Shown: piece by piece, positions 6,571-7,572 of the stretch
Layout: each line of letters opens with the position of its first letter
Position numbering within the stretch: the first letter of the stretch is position 1
Assembly: GCA_039183375.1 (NCBI GenBank)
Contig: JBCDBQ010000355.1
Span: forward strand, 1 to 7,572
DNA: 7,572 nucleotides
Source: Tectiglobus sp039183375
GTDB lineage: Bacteria > Pseudomonadota > Alphaproteobacteria > Rhizobiales > Hyphomicrobiaceae
Direction of reading: 5' to 3'
Notes under the pieces: model-generated
The model's input: the letters and a program-made list of their open reading frames with translations, nothing else
Told to the model about the DNA's origin: nothing
Database searches by the model: none
Position numbers and translations under genes: made by a program

Positions 6571-6718
6571 AAAAAATATATTGGTGGAACGAAATTTAAC
6601 AATCTGTTCACTCTGTCAGATAACACAATGTCAATAATTGTTATGCATGACCTATCTAGTTGCGTAAGTGTTACCAAGGTCATCAAAAACGTTGACGTTA
6701 AAGAATAAAATTCGACGG

Positions 6719-7572
6719 TTGGCCGAGTTTGTTTCGGGACGCGCGACCGCCGTCGCATTTGGCGTCAATCATGAGCCATCGTCCAGGGCATTGGGCTTAA
6801 AGACAAAGAGCTGGTCAGGCTTGGGTCGCAGTCGCGCTTCATCGGCTTTGGCCTGGTCTTTTGTCGGGCTCGGCTCACTGATCGCCCTCCTGGGAGTTGC
6901 CTTTAGTAGCTCAACATTAACGGTCGCGAACGTGGCGCTGGTGACGGGCGCGTCGCTGATCCTTTTTGCTGTGTTGGTAGCACAATTCAGAGTTTCGTAT
7001 CTCAACAGTCGATACCATCTTCGAAAGCTGCAGAAAATTGGCAAACGTGTCGAGCAACGCATCGAACAGCTCGAGGATGCGAGGTGGCGCGTCCATGACA
7101 ATACACATCGAATGCGGGAACTTCTCGATGCCCAACAAAACGTTATTTACGTAACAGACCAAACGGGGCGATTAACGTTCGTCAATCGATCATTCTGTTC
7201 GACTTTTGGTGTCGACCCACAAGCTGTTCTCAAAACACAGTTTCACCCAGCAAAGATCGAGTGCCGCAATCAAGACAACGTTTGCCATGATGACGACTCA
7301 TTGGTTCCCTCCGAGGACTCGCGCTCTTACATCAAGACGGTCAATGGACCTCGTTGGTTTGCTTGGAGCGAAAGCGAGATCCCTGCGATTGATGGCTTGA
7401 GTTTCGATCGGCAGGTGGTCGGGACAGATATAACCAATCAATTGCAAATCGAGGCTGAGCTTTCTGCCGCGCGCGATCAGGCTCAGTCCGCCAGTCGGGC
7501 AAAGTCGCGGTTCTTGGCCTCTATGAGCCATGAAATTCGAACACCAATGAACGGCATTCTCGGAATGGGGGG
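6719..7572 (+). CDS. Membrane-anchored PAS sensor histidine kinase, 3' truncated
   Basis: The frame is open from 6668 (after TAA 6665-6667) and runs off the right edge. The first ATG in frame is at 7112, inside the protein, so a GTG or TTG start is needed. TTG 6719 is my tentative choice because coding-like sequence begins there; GTG 6668, TTG 6692 and TTG 6791 are alternatives, and none has a good Shine-Dalgarno. Numbering from 6719: two membrane helices (about 43-62 and 69-91) with almost no periplasmic loop, an Arg/Glu-rich probable coiled coil (about 97-135), a PAS domain (about 135-240, with NVIYVTDQTGRLTFVN and closing GTDITNQ), a helical linker, and the HisKA H-box FLASMSHEIRTPMNGILGM with phospho-acceptor His271 (codon 7529-7531). 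The ATPase domain, and any receiver domain, lie outside. The lack of a periplasmic sensor implies a cytoplasmic or membrane signal. Function is firm; ligand and partner are unknown. Confidence 0.85.
   Translation, partial: MAEFVSGRATAVAFGVNHEPSSRALGLKTKSWSGLGRSRASSALAWSFVGLGSLIALLGVAFSSSTLTVANVALVTGASLILFAVLVAQFRVSYLNSRYHLRKLQKIGKRVEQRIEQLEDARWRVHDNTHRMRELLDAQQNVIYVTDQTGRLTFVNRSFCSTFGVDPQAVLKTQFHPAKIECRNQDNVCHDDDSLVPSEDSRSYIKTVNGPRWFAWSESEIPAIDGLSFDRQVVGTDITNQLQIEAELSAARDQAQSASRAKSRFLASMSHEIRTPMNGILGMG

Larger units (their letters stand above)
5896..6718. other. Long non-coding gap between divergent genes
   Basis: This stretch of about 820 bases lies between the TSUP gene (minus) and the histidine kinase (plus). 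The part near the TSUP start is GC-rich and holds the palindromes CCGGATCCGG (5917-5926), the pair at 6019-6057, and an imperfect repeat TTTAGCGCTC / GAGCGTCAAA (6122-6131, 6141-6150). From about 6480 to 6715 it becomes markedly AT-rich, as expected for a promoter or acquired spacer. No intact gene is convincing. A possible regulator remnant is listed separately. Confidence 0.6.

Noticed and set aside
6422..6637. 71-codon plus-strand frame starting at GTG
   Set aside because: No ribosome binding site, no recognisable domain, and it spans the AT-rich stretch and overlaps the possible regulator remnant; most likely a chance frame.
6552..6758. 68-codon minus-strand frame
   Set aside because: It overlaps the start of the histidine kinase in antisense, lies largely in AT-rich sequence and shows no family features.
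6771..6800. ATG as a possible start of the histidine kinase
   Set aside because: This ATG is in a different frame and reaches a TAA after nine codons, with no Shine-Dalgarno; it would need a frameshift for which there is no other evidence.
7563..7572. Run of six G at the window end
   Set aside because: It follows the H-box where homologues usually continue with other residues, so it could be a contig-end artefact, but nothing beyond the edge can be read to decide.

Overview
The window looks like a chromosomal segment from an alphaproteobacterium, possibly of the Hyphomicrobiales or a marine relative. This rests on gene content and protein style: a tripartite TRAP transporter, an amidase-signature enzyme, a TSUP permease and a rhizobial-looking PAS histidine kinase, all with moderate-to-high GC coding sequence. 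No marker gene is present, so the placement is an inference. I see no rRNA, tRNA, CRISPR array or insertion sequence.

Layout from left to right. Positions 1-888 (+) hold the C-terminal two thirds of an amidase-signature hydrolase that enters from the left edge. A short convergent gap (889-952) contains a hairpin that could terminate transcription. Five genes then run on the minus strand. Read in transcription order (right to left) they are a TauE/SafE-type (TSUP) permease at 5161-5895, an MBL-fold metallohydrolase at 4248-5135, and the TRAP genes dctP (2911-4041), dctQ (2239-2805) and dctM (953-2236). The TSUP and MBL genes lie 25 nt apart and dctQ and dctM 2 nt apart. The 206-nt gap before dctP carries a plausible promoter and a 12-bp palindrome. 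The 105-nt gap between dctP and dctQ carries a strong GC-rich hairpin. Positions 5896-6718 have no convincing intact gene. They hold two adjacent perfect-arm palindromes, a possible remnant of a GntR/FCD-type regulator, and an AT-rich stretch. From about 6719 to the right edge (+) runs the N-terminal part of a membrane-anchored PAS sensor histidine kinase, truncated just after its phosphorylation-site H-box.

Working together (inference): the periplasmic protein DctP captures an organic anion and DctQM imports it with Na+ or H+. The MBL hydrolase and the convergent amidase are candidate cytoplasmic enzymes acting on an imported ester, lactone or amide. The TSUP permease may move a small, perhaps sulfur-containing, anion. 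The substrate cannot be read from the sequence. Regulation probably acts at the palindromes upstream of the TSUP gene and of dctP, with a stem-loop after dctP setting binding protein above membrane subunits.
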